A stretch of 64,000 nt of DNA from Lutimonas halocynthiae. Lineage in GTDB: Bacteria; Bacteroidota; Bacteroidia; Flavobacteriales; Flavobacteriaceae. This document shows, in pieces, positions 42,406 to 51,463 of the stretch. How positions within the stretch are numbered: position 1 is the stretch's first letter; the number at the start of each line of letters is the position of its first letter. Both the position numbers and the translations under genes were made by a program. Below the pieces are notes generated by a model. The model searched no databases. It was not told where the DNA came from and saw nothing but the letters and a program-made list of their open reading frames with translations. The DNA lies in assembly GCF_030409835.1 (NCBI RefSeq), contig NZ_JAUFQO010000003.1:124001-188000 (forward strand), written 5' to 3'.

Positions 42406-43623
42406 ATGATTTTAGAAATGAAAGTTCCCTCTCCAGGGGAGTCTATTACTGAAGTAGAAGTTGCAAGTTGGTTGGTTGAAGACGGTGACTATGTAGAAAA
42501 AGACCAAGCTATTGCTGAGGTTGATTCTGACAAAGCTACCCTTGAATTACCAGCTGAAGAAAGCGGGATTATTACTTTGAAGGCAGAAGAAGGTGATGCG
42601 GTAGATGTAGGAGCGGTTATATGTTTGATTGATATGAGTGCGGCTAAAACTTCTGGGACGAAAAAGAAAGAGGCTGCCAAGGATACAACGATTGGAGAGC
42701 CGGCTAAAGTGGTTGAAACAGCAGCAGCTGAGAATGCAACATATGCCACAGGATCTGCTTCTCCGGCGGCAAAAAAAATACTTGCAGAAAAGAACATCGA
42801 AGCAGCAAGTATCAAAGGTACCGGAAAGGATGGGAGAATAACCAAAGAAGATGCGATTAATGCTGTGCCTTCAATGGGAGAAGCCCTTAATGAGGAGAAT
42901 AGAAAAAGTGACAGAAAGAAGCTATCAATGCTTCGACGCAAGGTGGCCGAACGTCTTGTTTCTGTAAAAAATGAAACAGCAATGCTCACTACTTTTAACG
43001 AAGTAGATATGAAACCAATTTTTGATTTAAGATCAAAGTATAAAGAGAATTTTAAGACAAAGCATGAGGTTGGTCTTGGCTTTATGAGCTTTTTTACCCT
43101 TGCGGTTGTAAGAGCCTTGAAATTATTTCCGGATGTAAATTCAATGATCGATGGAGATTTCAAAATTTCTTATGACTTTGCCGATATTTCGATAGCAGTT
43201 TCGGGTCCAAAAGGTTTAATGGTACCGGTAATCAGAAATGCTCAAGATTTGAGCTTCAGAGGTGTGGAAAGTGAAGTGAAACGTTTAGCGATTAGAGCCA
43301 GAGACGGTCAGATAACAGTTGATGAAATGACTGGAGGCACATTCACTATAACCAATGGAGGTGTGTTTGGATCAATGTTATCAACTCCTATTCTCAATCC
43401 ACCCCAAAGTGCCATACTAGGTATGCATAATATCGTTGAAAGACCAGTGGCAATAGATGGGAAGGTTGAAATAAGACCAATCATGTATGTGGCATTGTCT
43501 TATGACCATAGAATCATTGATGGAAAAGAATCTGTAGGTTTTTTAGTAGCCGTTAAAGAGGCGCTTGAAAACCCAGTTGAATTATTAATGGAAGGTAATG
43601 AAAAAAAGGCCTTAGAGCTTTAA
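42406..43623 (+). CDS. sucB: 2-oxoglutarate dehydrogenase E2 component (dihydrolipoyl succinyltransferase)
   Basis: The 405-residue protein has one N-terminal lipoyl domain with [17 protein letters not shown] (lipoylated Lys about 43), an Ala/Pro-rich linker, a peripheral-subunit-binding domain ([20 protein letters not shown], then [16 protein letters not shown]) and the catalytic domain ending in [13 protein letters not shown] (catalytic His about 368, Asp 372). It transfers the succinyl group to CoA. It sits directly downstream of sucA. Its stop is 5 bases from the end of the convergent ABC gene, with no clear terminator between. Confidence 0.97.
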   Translation: MILEMKVPSPGESITEVEVASWLVEDGDYVEKDQAIAEVDSDKATLELPAEESGIITLKAEEGDAVDVGAVICLIDMSAAKTSGTKKKEAAKDTTIGEPAKVVETAAAENATYATGSASPAAKKILAEKNIEAASIKGTGKDGRITKEDAINAVPSMGEALNEENRKSDRKKLSMLRRKVAERLVSVKNETAMLTTFNEVDMKPIFDLRSKYKENFKTKHEVGLGFMSFFTLAVVRALKLFPDVNSMIDGDFKISYDFADISIAVSGPKGLMVPVIRNAQDLSFRGVESEVKRLAIRARDGQITVDEMTGGTFTITNGGVFGSMLSTPILNPPQSAILGMHNIVERPVAIDGKVEIRPIMYVALSYDHRIIDGKESVGFLVAVKEALENPVELLMEGNEKKALEL

Positions 43624-43628
43624 TTTCT

Positions 43629-44810
43629 TTAGACAGACTCTGAAACTTCTAATGCTGCAGTCCGTTTCTTATGTAGATATTTAAATCTGACAAATAACAA
43701 TAGGAAACCCAATAATAAAAGCAGTAAAAGGTGAATGACTTCACCTTTGATATTTACCAATACAGCTCCCTGTGACGCTAGTTTATTAAAAACAGTAAAA
43801 TAGGGAGTTGAAGGTAAAAGATTAGCAACTACTTGTAATGCTTTGGGCATGGCTTCAATGGGCCAAGAATAACCTGATACTAAAAATAGTGGGTAGGTTG
43901 AAAATGCCATTATTTCTGTCCAGCCAATAGCTGATTTAAAAAAGGTACCTAAAAAGGTTGTATAGACCATTACAGCGATAATGAATATTGAACTCAAAAG
44001 AAAGTGAAGGAATTCGGATCCTTTGAAGTCAAGGTGGTAATATGGAAAAATCACCTTGTAAAAAAGGAAGAAAAGCGAAGCATATAAGACAAAATAGTAG
44101 AGCCCCTTTGCAGTAAATATTTTTACAAATTCAAAGAAATTTACTTTTGGATCTGACAAGGTTTTAAAATGCGTTAATTCATGAAGAACACTTTGTCCAA
44201 ATCCAATTATTAAAGTTTGTTGGATAATAAGAACCAATAATATGGGCAGGAGATAATCTCCATAATTATTGGTAGCATTAAAAATTGATTTTACAACTGG
44301 CATAATGGGCTGCGTCTGTTGCATAGCCAATTCTGATGGCACTTTACTGCTAATCAAGTAACTGTAGCGAACACCACCTGAAATAGTAAGCATTACTTGC
44401 TGAACCCCTTTGTTTATATCATTTGAGGTTAAAAACTTGGTATTGTTCAACACTAATTCAACGGTAGAACCCTCCAGGTTTATTGTATTCTTTTCAAAAT
44501 CATTGGGAATGATGAGAATACCTTGAATATCCAAAGAATTAAATAAAAACAAGGCATCATTAAGGTTAGAATACGACCCCATGACCTGTATTTTCTCATT
44601 TGAATCAATCAGCCTGCCAACTGTTCTAGACAAACTGCTATGGTCATGATCTACAATAGCGATCGGAATATTGACTACGTCTTTTTCCTTATAAATGGAT
44701 CCCACAAAAAAAGCATAAAAAATAGGAGCTAATAAGCATGTTAGAAGGATGCTTTTATCCTCAATGATCAACGCCAATTCTTCTTTTATAATATGGAAAA
44801 AGCTTCTCAT
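43629..44810 (-). CDS. ABC-2 type transporter permease (YbhR/YhhJ-like), first of pair
   Basis: The 393-residue protein has one N-terminal helix (ILLTCLLAPIFYAFFVGSIY), a periplasmic domain, and C-terminal helices (GYDYLLPILLVLIIQQTLII-like and HFLLSSIFIIAVMVYTTFLG) plus FLVSGYSWPIEAMPKALQVV, as in ABC2_membrane_3 permeases of the YbhS/YbhR and YhhJ type. It overlaps the next upstream gene by 4 bases, so it is translated with it. It likely exports a lipophilic compound with an HlyD adaptor. The ATPase subunit is not in this operon. Confidence 0.85.
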   Translation of the reverse strand: MRSFFHIIKEELALIIEDKSILLTCLLAPIFYAFFVGSIYKEKDVVNIPIAIVDHDHSSLSRTVGRLIDSNEKIQVMGSYSNLNDALFLFNSLDIQGILIIPNDFEKNTINLEGSTVELVLNNTKFLTSNDINKGVQQVMLTISGGVRYSYLISSKVPSELAMQQTQPIMPVVKSIFNATNNYGDYLLPILLVLIIQQTLIIGFGQSVLHELTHFKTLSDPKVNFFEFVKIFTAKGLYYFVLYASLFFLFYKVIFPYYHLDFKGSEFLHFLLSSIFIIAVMVYTTFLGTFFKSAIGWTEIMAFSTYPLFLVSGYSWPIEAMPKALQVVANLLPSTPYFTVFNKLASQGAVLVNIKGEVIHLLLLLLLGFLLLFVRFKYLHKKRTAALEVSESV

Positions 44811-45967
44811 GATTCAATTTTTTTAACATGAAACATAAGGCCAATAACACTTACTACATAGGCAAACAGGGTAAATAGCAATAATGCGATTACCTGCGGG
44901 ATAAGAAAACTAAACGGACTACTCATTTCAATTCCCTTGATATATGCTTTGAGGAAATGTGTATAAGGTATCAAGTTTGCATACCAACTATTAAAGGCTG
45001 GCATGGCAATGATAGGAAACGTAAAGCCACTAAACACAAATGCTGGAGAATTATAAACAAAAGCAACATCCATGGCTATCGCCTGATCTTTAAACAGAAT
45101 GGAAATCATTAATCCAAGTGTTGCATTGGTGATGACAAAGATTAAAATTACCCACATAAAAGAAAGGGTATTTGCACCTGATGGAATGCCTAGAATGGGA
45201 TGGATAAAAGCGAATATCAACATGGCAATCATCATTCCAATTACTGTATAAGTCAAGAGTTTGGCGAATATTATTTTGAAAATACTACCTCCAGACAGAT
45301 CCCATAGTTCTTGAAAACTATTGCTCTTAAACTCAGAATTGATGGATCTCGTTGCCAAAAAAAACACAATCATTTGCAACAATACGGTTGTAAGACCGGG
45401 GACTAAATAATATAAATAATTATAATGTGGATTAAATAATGCTCTGGTTTGTGTTTTTACTGGCATCACCATCTTGATCGCTTTTTCGTATGGAATTCCC
45501 TTTATGGTTAGTGCACTAAGTGTTATTTTGGCTGAAAGTGTATTGATAAATGTGGCGGCTTCTTTATATAAAAGATTCCCATAAATAATATTTGATGAAT
45601 TGGTATAAACAATAAGCTTCTGTTGTTTGCCCTGCATGATGTTCATGGAAAAATTCTCAGGAATATAATACACTCCTTTAATTTCAGGATGAGACACAAA
45701 AATGTCTTCAAGCCTGTCTTCTGATGAGAAGACCTTGACGAGTTCAATTTTAGGTGAAGCCTGAATATTATCAACTACTTGTTGGCTAAATGGTGACTTG
45801 TCATTATCGAGAACACCCACTTCCACAACTTGAACGGCACCCTCTTCATAGATTGCCCCTAGATATAGAAATATGATCACTGGGATAAAAATGATCAACA
45901 CCCATGCTGATGACCTAGACTTAAGCCTTAGAATTTCTCTTACAAATATGTTCTTTATGTGCTTCAA
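44807..45967 (-). CDS. ABC-2 type transporter permease (YbhS-like), second of pair
   Basis: The 386-residue protein has an N-terminal helix (SRSSAWVLIIFIPVIIFLYL), a periplasmic domain with LPGLTT-like and NSSNIIYGNLLYKEAATFIN segments, then helices such as LLTYTVIGMMIAMLIFAFIH and FVFSGFTFPIIAMPAFNSWY. It is a paralogue of the neighbouring permease and overlaps both neighbours by 4 bases. The two probably form a heterodimer. Missing ATPase as noted for the operon. Confidence 0.85.
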   Translation of the reverse strand: MKHIKNIFVREILRLKSRSSAWVLIIFIPVIIFLYLGAIYEEGAVQVVEVGVLDNDKSPFSQQVVDNIQASPKIELVKVFSSEDRLEDIFVSHPEIKGVYYIPENFSMNIMQGKQQKLIVYTNSSNIIYGNLLYKEAATFINTLSAKITLSALTIKGIPYEKAIKMVMPVKTQTRALFNPHYNYLYYLVPGLTTVLLQMIVFFLATRSINSEFKSNSFQELWDLSGGSIFKIIFAKLLTYTVIGMMIAMLIFAFIHPILGIPSGANTLSFMWVILIFVITNATLGLMISILFKDQAIAMDVAFVYNSPAFVFSGFTFPIIAMPAFNSWYANLIPYTHFLKAYIKGIEMSSPFSFLIPQVIALLLFTLFAYVVSVIGLMFHVKKIES

Positions 45968-46947
45968 AGGCTAATATTGATACTCATTCCAGGTCGTAAA
46001 TCAGTATTCGGTTCAACTGGATAAAGGTGAATTTCAAAAGTTTTCATATCCATTCTGCCTTTGTCAGCTGTTGGGATCCAATCCGCAAAATCTGCCATTG
46101 GAGCTATATAGGACACTTTGAAATTTCTTGTTTCATTATCGAATGCTGGAAGATTCCCTTCAATTTCAGTACCTAATTTGAAATTTGCCAGCAAATCTTC
46201 TCTGACATGAATCACTGCATGTATTTCTTCTAGCTTCTGAATGGTGAAAATAGGATACCCGGCTGGCATGACTTCACTTTCTTGAGCCATTTTGGCCGAA
46301 ACTTCACCAGATACAGGGGCGTAAATTTTTAATTGTTTATAATATGCTTTCGCCTCATTAACTTGGCCTTGAACAGCATCTAACTGCCCTTTTGCTGCTT
46401 GTTTGTCTTCATCTCTGGCACCTTTTTGAGCCATTAGGTACATAGATTCAGCCGCTTTCATTTGTTCTTCAGCTGCATTCTTTTTAAAAGTCATTTCATC
46501 CATCTGTTGGGCCGAAATAAGACTGTCTTGATACATGTTAAATAATCTATTATAAGATTTATCGGCATAAGTAAATTGACTTTTTGCCATTTCGTATTGA
46601 TTCTTTGCCGCAATGATTTCCTCTTCTCGAGCACCTTTGTTTGCTTTTTCGTTTACAGAGGCTGCTGCAGAATATACGCCTTCCGCCTGCTGGATCTTTG
46701 CATCTAATATTTCACTGTCTATCGATGCCAGTAATTGCCCTTTTTCAACTGATTCACCAAGGGTGACAAAGATGCTGTCTATCCTTCCGGGCACTTCAGA
46801 GGAAACCCTTATCTGTGTGGTTTCAAATAGTCCAACAAATACTCGATTCTTATTGGCATTGGGTTTAAGGACCATTAAAATAATGATACCGGTTAAGATG
46901 ATGAGTACCGGGACCAATAGGATGATTAATTGTGTCTTTTTTTTCAT
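45964..46947 (-). CDS. HlyD-family periplasmic adaptor (membrane fusion protein)
   Basis: The 327-residue protein has a membrane helix (LIILLVPVLIILTGIIILMV), a biotinyl-lipoyl half (EVPGRIDSIFVTLGESVEKG), a long coiled coil of two helices (ADKSYNRLFNMYQDSLISAQ, QMDEMTFKKNAAEEQMKAAE), and a barrel ending VEPNTDLRPGMSINISL. It links the ABC-2 permeases to the TolC-like channel encoded just upstream. Its first base overlaps the permease start by 4. Confidence 0.92.
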   Translation of the reverse strand: MKKKTQLIILLVPVLIILTGIIILMVLKPNANKNRVFVGLFETTQIRVSSEVPGRIDSIFVTLGESVEKGQLLASIDSEILDAKIQQAEGVYSAAASVNEKANKGAREEEIIAAKNQYEMAKSQFTYADKSYNRLFNMYQDSLISAQQMDEMTFKKNAAEEQMKAAESMYLMAQKGARDEDKQAAKGQLDAVQGQVNEAKAYYKQLKIYAPVSGEVSAKMAQESEVMPAGYPIFTIQKLEEIHAVIHVREDLLANFKLGTEIEGNLPAFDNETRNFKVSYIAPMADFADWIPTADKGRMDMKTFEIHLYPVEPNTDLRPGMSINISL

Positions 46948-46952
46948 ATCAA

Positions 46953-48338
46953 TTAATTATTGAGGTTATTCATGGTTAGGCTGCCTGTTGCAGTTAATAA
47001 TTCTAAAGCTGTCTGTCTTTGCATAGCGACCATTTTATAATAGTCTAACATGGCTTCTTGGTAGTCTGATTCAGCTTCGAGTCTTTCAGAGATATTGATA
47101 AGCCCTTCACGATAGCTAGCGATGGCAAGATTTAGAGTGTTGGAAGCAACTTTCACTTCTTTCTCTTTTAAAAGAATCTGTTGATTTTTTACATCAAATT
47201 CAATTTTGACTTTTTGTTCAAAAAGTTTTAATTTTTCTTCGGCGTCCATTTTTTTATTCTCTGCCATATCTTTCTCAATGGAAGTTTTTTGAATTTCATT
47301 GTTGCTTTTAAGCCCGTTAAAGATTTCCCATTCAAAGCCTATACCTACAAGATAAGCTGGGAATCCTTCAAAATAATTGAGATCTAAATTTATCGGCTGT
47401 TCTGTTATAGGGGTTTCATATGGTGTCTTAATTTCTGAGTTGAACAAATTAAAATAACTCAAAGTGGCAAAAGCAGCAACTTTAGGTAAAAAATGATTCT
47501 TATTCATTTTTAGTTTATATTCATAAGCCTCAATACCGGCTCGTAAAGCTTCTAATTCAGGTCTGTCTGAATATGTCTGATCGTTTTGTGTAAAAAGCCA
47601 GGGTTTCAAATTAAACTCATACTTCTCAATTATACCTATGTCTTGACCTGTAAGTACTGAAAGTTTCAGATGCAGTAGGCGAAGATTCCCTTCGAGTTCC
47701 ATTCTTTTAGAAGCTAAATTGAGTTCGGCTGCTGAAATCTTTTCTCTTTCGAATGGAGTGGCCAAACCATTTTCAATAGCGGCTTTTACTTTGGTTTTTT
47801 CTTTTGATAGACGATTTTCACTTTCGACCAGAACAATTCTTGATCTTTCGAGAAGTTCGATCTTATCAAAGGTGTCTATGACATCTTTTATGATCTTCAC
47901 TTTTTCGGTTTCTAAAAGAAAATTTTTGGCTTTGATCTTTTCCTTTCCAGCTTTTGATCCATAATTAACCTGAAGGCCTGAGAATAGTAGTGCTTTTGCA
48001 GTTAAATTCGCATTGAGAAAATGACCCTTTGCATCAAACTGAGATTCGCCATCAAATAATTCGGTACCGGAAATTGGCAGTGTAAATGTTGGGATATCGG
48101 CGTTAATACTTGCAGCCCCATAGGCATATCCTCCATTCATAGTCAGCGTGGGGATAAAATTCTGCTTTATGGCTTTGGTTTCTATGCTATCGATTGTCAG
48201 GTCATTGTTGGCATTCTTTAAAGAATAGCTTTTTTGCAGGCTAAGTTGTATTAACTCAAGTTCTATATCGGATAGATTTTCCTGACTCAGCATAGCTGTT
48301 GACACGAATAGGAAGTATAGTAAAAATGATTTTTTCAT
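46953..48338 (-). CDS. TolC-family outer-membrane efflux channel
   Basis: The start at 48338 gives MKKSFLLYFLFVSTAMLSQE, a signal peptide; a further ATG at 48356 adds six residues. The protein (about 461 residues) has the two OEP repeats of TolC channels: LSLQKSYSLKNANNDLTIDS, the long helices with IELLERSRIVLVESENRLSK, AIENGLATPFEREKISAAEL, then the second repeat with DVKNQQILLKEKEVKVASNT and LAIASYREGLINISERLEAE. It heads the operon with the HlyD adaptor 5 bases downstream, so it is the outer-membrane exit for this pump. Confidence 0.92.
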   Translation of the reverse strand: MKKSFLLYFLFVSTAMLSQENLSDIELELIQLSLQKSYSLKNANNDLTIDSIETKAIKQNFIPTLTMNGGYAYGAASINADIPTFTLPISGTELFDGESQFDAKGHFLNANLTAKALLFSGLQVNYGSKAGKEKIKAKNFLLETEKVKIIKDVIDTFDKIELLERSRIVLVESENRLSKEKTKVKAAIENGLATPFEREKISAAELNLASKRMELEGNLRLLHLKLSVLTGQDIGIIEKYEFNLKPWLFTQNDQTYSDRPELEALRAGIEAYEYKLKMNKNHFLPKVAAFATLSYFNLFNSEIKTPYETPITEQPINLDLNYFEGFPAYLVGIGFEWEIFNGLKSNNEIQKTSIEKDMAENKKMDAEEKLKLFEQKVKIEFDVKNQQILLKEKEVKVASNTLNLAIASYREGLINISERLEAESDYQEAMLDYYKMVAMQRQTALELLTATGSLTMNNLNN

Positions 48339-48407
48339 AATGCAATTTTTATGCAAAGGCTAAATAATATTGTAGAGAAAGTTGGTATAAACCATAAACT
48401 TTTGTGA

Positions 48408-49046
48408 TTAGTTTTCAATTTCTAATTTCCATGTGGCCTCTCCGGCTTTTAGTTGATAGCTCACAGTCTTGTCTCCACCGGTTGGGCAACAATTTGCATC
48501 CCCTTCTTTATAAACAGGATACTTTCGGTACATTCTATTGTCTGTGAAATAGATAGAATCGTGTCCCATAAACCCATGAAAAGGTCCATCCACCTGTACA
48601 TCATTTTCTGAAATATCCGGAAAATAAATTGTTGTAAGGCTGAGATCCTGGTTTGAAGCAAAGCCAAAAACTGAGGAATAAGAACCAGATCCAACAGAGT
48701 TAGTGATAAGATAGAGCTCGTCATAACCATTGGCATCTAAATCTTTGATGGCCACCGCCTGCAAAGGATCACTATCGTTAATTCTAAGACTATCTGTACT
48801 ATTTTGAAAATCAACAGCCACGATTGTAAAGTCACTAAGGCTATTGTTTTTTTTGTTGATAATAAGTTCTATGCTTTTGCCGCTGGTAGTTTTATAAACA
48901 ATATTTTCAACCTGTTTTGAATCATCTTGAGGCGCATCGATGGTTTTATCGGGTTCATTAGCTTTATCTGATTTTGACGATGCTTGATCTTGTTTACATG
49001 CGTAAGTGAGGATTATTATGATTACTAGGGGGAGTAGCGTTTTCAT
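48408..49046 (-). CDS. Lipoprotein of unknown function, FG-GAP-like segment
   Basis: The 212-residue protein has a lipoprotein signal (MKTLLPLVIIIILTYAC), a Lys/Ser/Asp-rich linker, and a beta domain with IKDLDANGYDELYLITNSVG, SGSYSSVFGFASNQDLSLTT. The loop DLDANGYDELY is a calcium-type FG-GAP-like motif, single copy. A Cys pair (ANCCPTGG) near the C-terminus may be structural. No family recognised. It overlaps the small membrane protein gene by 4 bases. Confidence 0.6.
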   Translation of the reverse strand: MKTLLPLVIIIILTYACKQDQASSKSDKANEPDKTIDAPQDDSKQVENIVYKTTSGKSIELIINKKNNSLSDFTIVAVDFQNSTDSLRINDSDPLQAVAIKDLDANGYDELYLITNSVGSGSYSSVFGFASNQDLSLTTIYFPDISENDVQVDGPFHGFMGHDSIYFTDNRMYRKYPVYKEGDANCCPTGGDKTVSYQLKAGEATWKLEIEN

Positions 49047-49252
49047 TTTTTCAAGGTATTAGTTTTAAAATATTGGTAAACAGAAACTATAATAAGAAAG
49101 AGTAAAAATGGATAGATGAATATCAAATCAACTCTTATGAGAGGGTCACTAGGAGGTATATTTCTAGACCAGATCCATATTCCTATTTCCCAAAACACAT
49201 AACTAATAAGCATCACAATAGTTATTCTTTGGATGCTAGTAGTCTTTTTCAT
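49043..49252 (-). CDS. Small membrane protein, two helices
   Basis: The 69-residue protein has two hydrophobic segments (IVMLISYVFWEIGIWIWSRN and FIYPFLLFLIIVSVYQYFKT). It overlaps the following lipoprotein gene by 4 bases, so the two are co-translated. No family recognised. Confidence 0.55.
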   Translation of the reverse strand: MKKTTSIQRITIVMLISYVFWEIGIWIWSRNIPPSDPLIRVDLIFIYPFLLFLIIVSVYQYFKTNTLKK

Positions 49253-49293
49253 AGAATGGTATTACCAAGTTTCGAAAATACGAAAAAATGGAA

Positions 49294-49950
49294 TCAAGTG
49301 AAGTGATTTCTGAATTGTTCTACACGAAAATCTAAGGTTGTATAATTCTTGTTGGCTTTTTTCTGCATTTTATAATAAGGGTCTCCACCAATTGACCTGT
49401 TGGCAGCGCTTGAAGGAGATATAAGTGATATTGTTTTTATTTTTCGGCCTTCAAGATGTAGTTCGTGAATTTTAGGACGACCAGCACTTTTATTTATTAG
49501 TTCTAAGCCAAGTGGTTTTATTAATTTTCTAAATAAGTATTCAGGTCCATTTTTACTATTCCCTCCCATAAACAGAAGTGTTGTGATATCTTTATTTTTA
49601 ATAATATGGTTCAGGAGATTTCTCATCTTTATTTGGTCCATTCCTACATCTGAAGCATCTACTTTACCCCTTGCACAACTTTCTATAACGTCACATATAC
49701 CAATTCTGTTTTGAATTAGAAAATTTTTTCTTTGCAAAATGGCGTGATTCGTGTTTTCATATTTTAAGTTGAGATCAAATATGCGATCTAAGATGGGCCA
49801 CAATAAGCCAAATTTACTGCCGTAGCAAAAATCAACATCATCAGAAAACAGGTCTCCTGTTGAAAACCTGGGAGGAGGAATAGTACCTACAATTAATTTT
49901 ACACTATTTTCTGGAATGAATGGGGGGTAAGGATGCTGATGTAAAAACAT
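49294..49950 (-). CDS. Uracil-DNA-glycosylase-fold protein
   Basis: The 218-residue protein opens LHQHPYPPFIPENSVKLIVG, then GTIPPPRFSTGDLFS and FCYGSKFGLLWPILDRIF, followed by IGICDVIESCARGKVDAS, LLFMGGNSKNGPEYLFR and ISPSSAANRSIGGDP. The GTxPP loop near the N-terminus and the SPSSAAN loop near the C-terminus sit where the catalytic water-activating and leucine/HPSP loops of UDG-superfamily proteins are. I infer DNA base repair, or a related nucleotide function, but the usual catalytic His-Pro-Ser is not present, so activity is uncertain. Confidence 0.6.
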   Translation of the reverse strand: MFLHQHPYPPFIPENSVKLIVGTIPPPRFSTGDLFSDDVDFCYGSKFGLLWPILDRIFDLNLKYENTNHAILQRKNFLIQNRIGICDVIESCARGKVDASDVGMDQIKMRNLLNHIIKNKDITTLLFMGGNSKNGPEYLFRKLIKPLGLELINKSAGRPKIHELHLEGRKIKTISLISPSSAANRSIGGDPYYKMQKKANKNYTTLDFRVEQFRNHFT

Positions 49951-49984
49951 AGTTTTAAACGATATAGCCTGTAAAAGTCTGAAA

Positions 49985-51415
49985 TCAAACTCCTTTATAG
50001 AATAAGATGGTATTTATGGTTTTAAAGATGATTCTTATGTCAAGCGTAACCGATCTGTTTTTGATATAATACAGATCATATTCTAATTTTTTAATCGAAT
50101 CTTCAGTGTTTTCTCCATATTCATATTTGACCTGGGCCCAACCGGTTATACCCGGTTTAATAAGATGTCTGGAGTCATATAACGGAATGCTTTTCACCAA
50201 TTGATCTATAAATATTTTCCTTTCTGGTCTTGGACCTATGAGGCTCATTTCGCCCTTGAGTACTGACCAAAATTGAGGTAATTCATCTATTCTCAATTTT
50301 CTAAGGATCTTTCCAAAACTCGTAACCCTTTGATCTCCCTTTATAGACATTTTTGCCCCATGTTCTTCTGCCTTTACAATCATCGATCTGAATTTAATAA
50401 TCTCAATTTCCTTTCCTCCTTTACCAACTCTAAACTGCCTGTAGAATAAAGGGCCTTTATTCAAAAATAAATTCATGAACACAATGATTGGTGTTAAGAT
50501 CAGCATGGTTGATAATCCTAATACTGATGACAATATATCAACTAATTTATGCCATAAAAGATATATGTAGTTATGGCTGTATTTTGAAATGGGAAGAATA
50601 GTGTATAATTGGTTTCCCGCAAATTGAACAGGGATAGCCTCTTTTACGTCTTCATATAGCTTAAAATAAGTTTCTACTTGTATACCATTTCCTATCGCTT
50701 TGACCAAGGTGGTGTTGAGTGAATTTGAAATAGCTCCCTGGTCTCTATCCATAATGATTACGGTATCCATGAGTTTTTTCCTAGTCATTCTTTCTATGGC
50801 CCTTGAAAGCCTGTCAATTTGTTTCTGTTCTTTTGTTACGGTATAGGTTCTTAAAATTTTAAGCCCATATTCAAATTCAATCCCTTCAATCGATTCAATA
50901 ATACGATCAATAAGAATTCTATCTGTTTCTTCAGAAGTCAGTAGGATGCAATTCTTGGCAAATACATTTGAATGGATAACGGATGCATAAAAAACCCGCC
51001 AAAACATCAATAATAGTGTGAATATAATCGTGAAGAAAAATAAATTCTTAATTTCAATTATATAGCTAGAACTAATCGAAGTTGTTATGAAATAAGTCAA
51101 TGTAAAAATAATTCCAATAAAAAAAGAAAGGGGTAGTACTTTTCGAGTCTTGTTCACATAGTCAAGATCATAGAAGTTGAAAATGATCGTTAGGATCCAG
51201 AAAATACCAATTCCAAACAAGACACTTAAACTATTTCCTTGAAAGAAATGATAAAAAGAAAGATTCTCAGTTGTGAACTTGTGATAATAAAACAGGCTGT
51301 AAGTTAAAATGCACAGGTCTATAAAAGCCAATAGTAACTTTTTATGCCAAAGACCAAACTGAGGAACGGCAAAGCTTTTTTTAGAATTTTGTTGAATTTC
51401 GGTGACTGAATTCAA
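49985..51415 (-). CDS. Initiating sugar transferase (polyprenyl glycosylphosphotransferase, WcaJ-like)
   Basis: The 476-residue protein has four N-terminal helices, a soluble CoA-binding-like domain (RTYTVTKEQKQIDRLSRAIE), a fifth helix region (LSSVLGLSTMLILTPIIVFM) and the bacterial sugar transferase domain: KFRSMIVKAEEHGAKMSIKG, GKILRKLRIDELPQFWSVLK, GEMSLIGPRPERK and KPGITGWAQVKYEYGEN. It moves a sugar-1-phosphate to undecaprenyl phosphate, starting a polysaccharide repeat. The only in-frame start after the upstream stop is the TTG at 51415. It has its own promoter and is the last gene of the cluster. Confidence 0.93.
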   Translation of the reverse strand: MNSVTEIQQNSKKSFAVPQFGLWHKKLLLAFIDLCILTYSLFYYHKFTTENLSFYHFFQGNSLSVLFGIGIFWILTIIFNFYDLDYVNKTRKVLPLSFFIGIIFTLTYFITTSISSSYIIEIKNLFFFTIIFTLLLMFWRVFYASVIHSNVFAKNCILLTSEETDRILIDRIIESIEGIEFEYGLKILRTYTVTKEQKQIDRLSRAIERMTRKKLMDTVIIMDRDQGAISNSLNTTLVKAIGNGIQVETYFKLYEDVKEAIPVQFAGNQLYTILPISKYSHNYIYLLWHKLVDILSSVLGLSTMLILTPIIVFMNLFLNKGPLFYRQFRVGKGGKEIEIIKFRSMIVKAEEHGAKMSIKGDQRVTSFGKILRKLRIDELPQFWSVLKGEMSLIGPRPERKIFIDQLVKSIPLYDSRHLIKPGITGWAQVKYEYGENTEDSIKKLEYDLYYIKNRSVTLDIRIIFKTINTILFYKGV

Positions 51416-51432
51416 ATCGTTTCATTTTAATG

Positions 51433-51463
51433 CAAATATAAACTTAATTTATACGGATATCAA
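51433..51463 (-). promoter_or_regulatory. Promoter in front of the sugar transferase gene
   Basis: On the minus strand: TTG at 51463-51461, spacer of 20 bases, TATATTTG at 51440-51433. It overlaps the stop codon of the upstream glycosyltransferase gene, and lies 18 bases before the TTG start. Good match to the Bacteroidota consensus. Confidence 0.6.

Noticed and set aside
42489-43163. 224-codon minus-strand frame opposite sucB
   Set aside because: It is antisense to a certain gene and has the Ser/Ala-rich composition expected from complementing an Ala/Lys/Glu-rich coding sequence.
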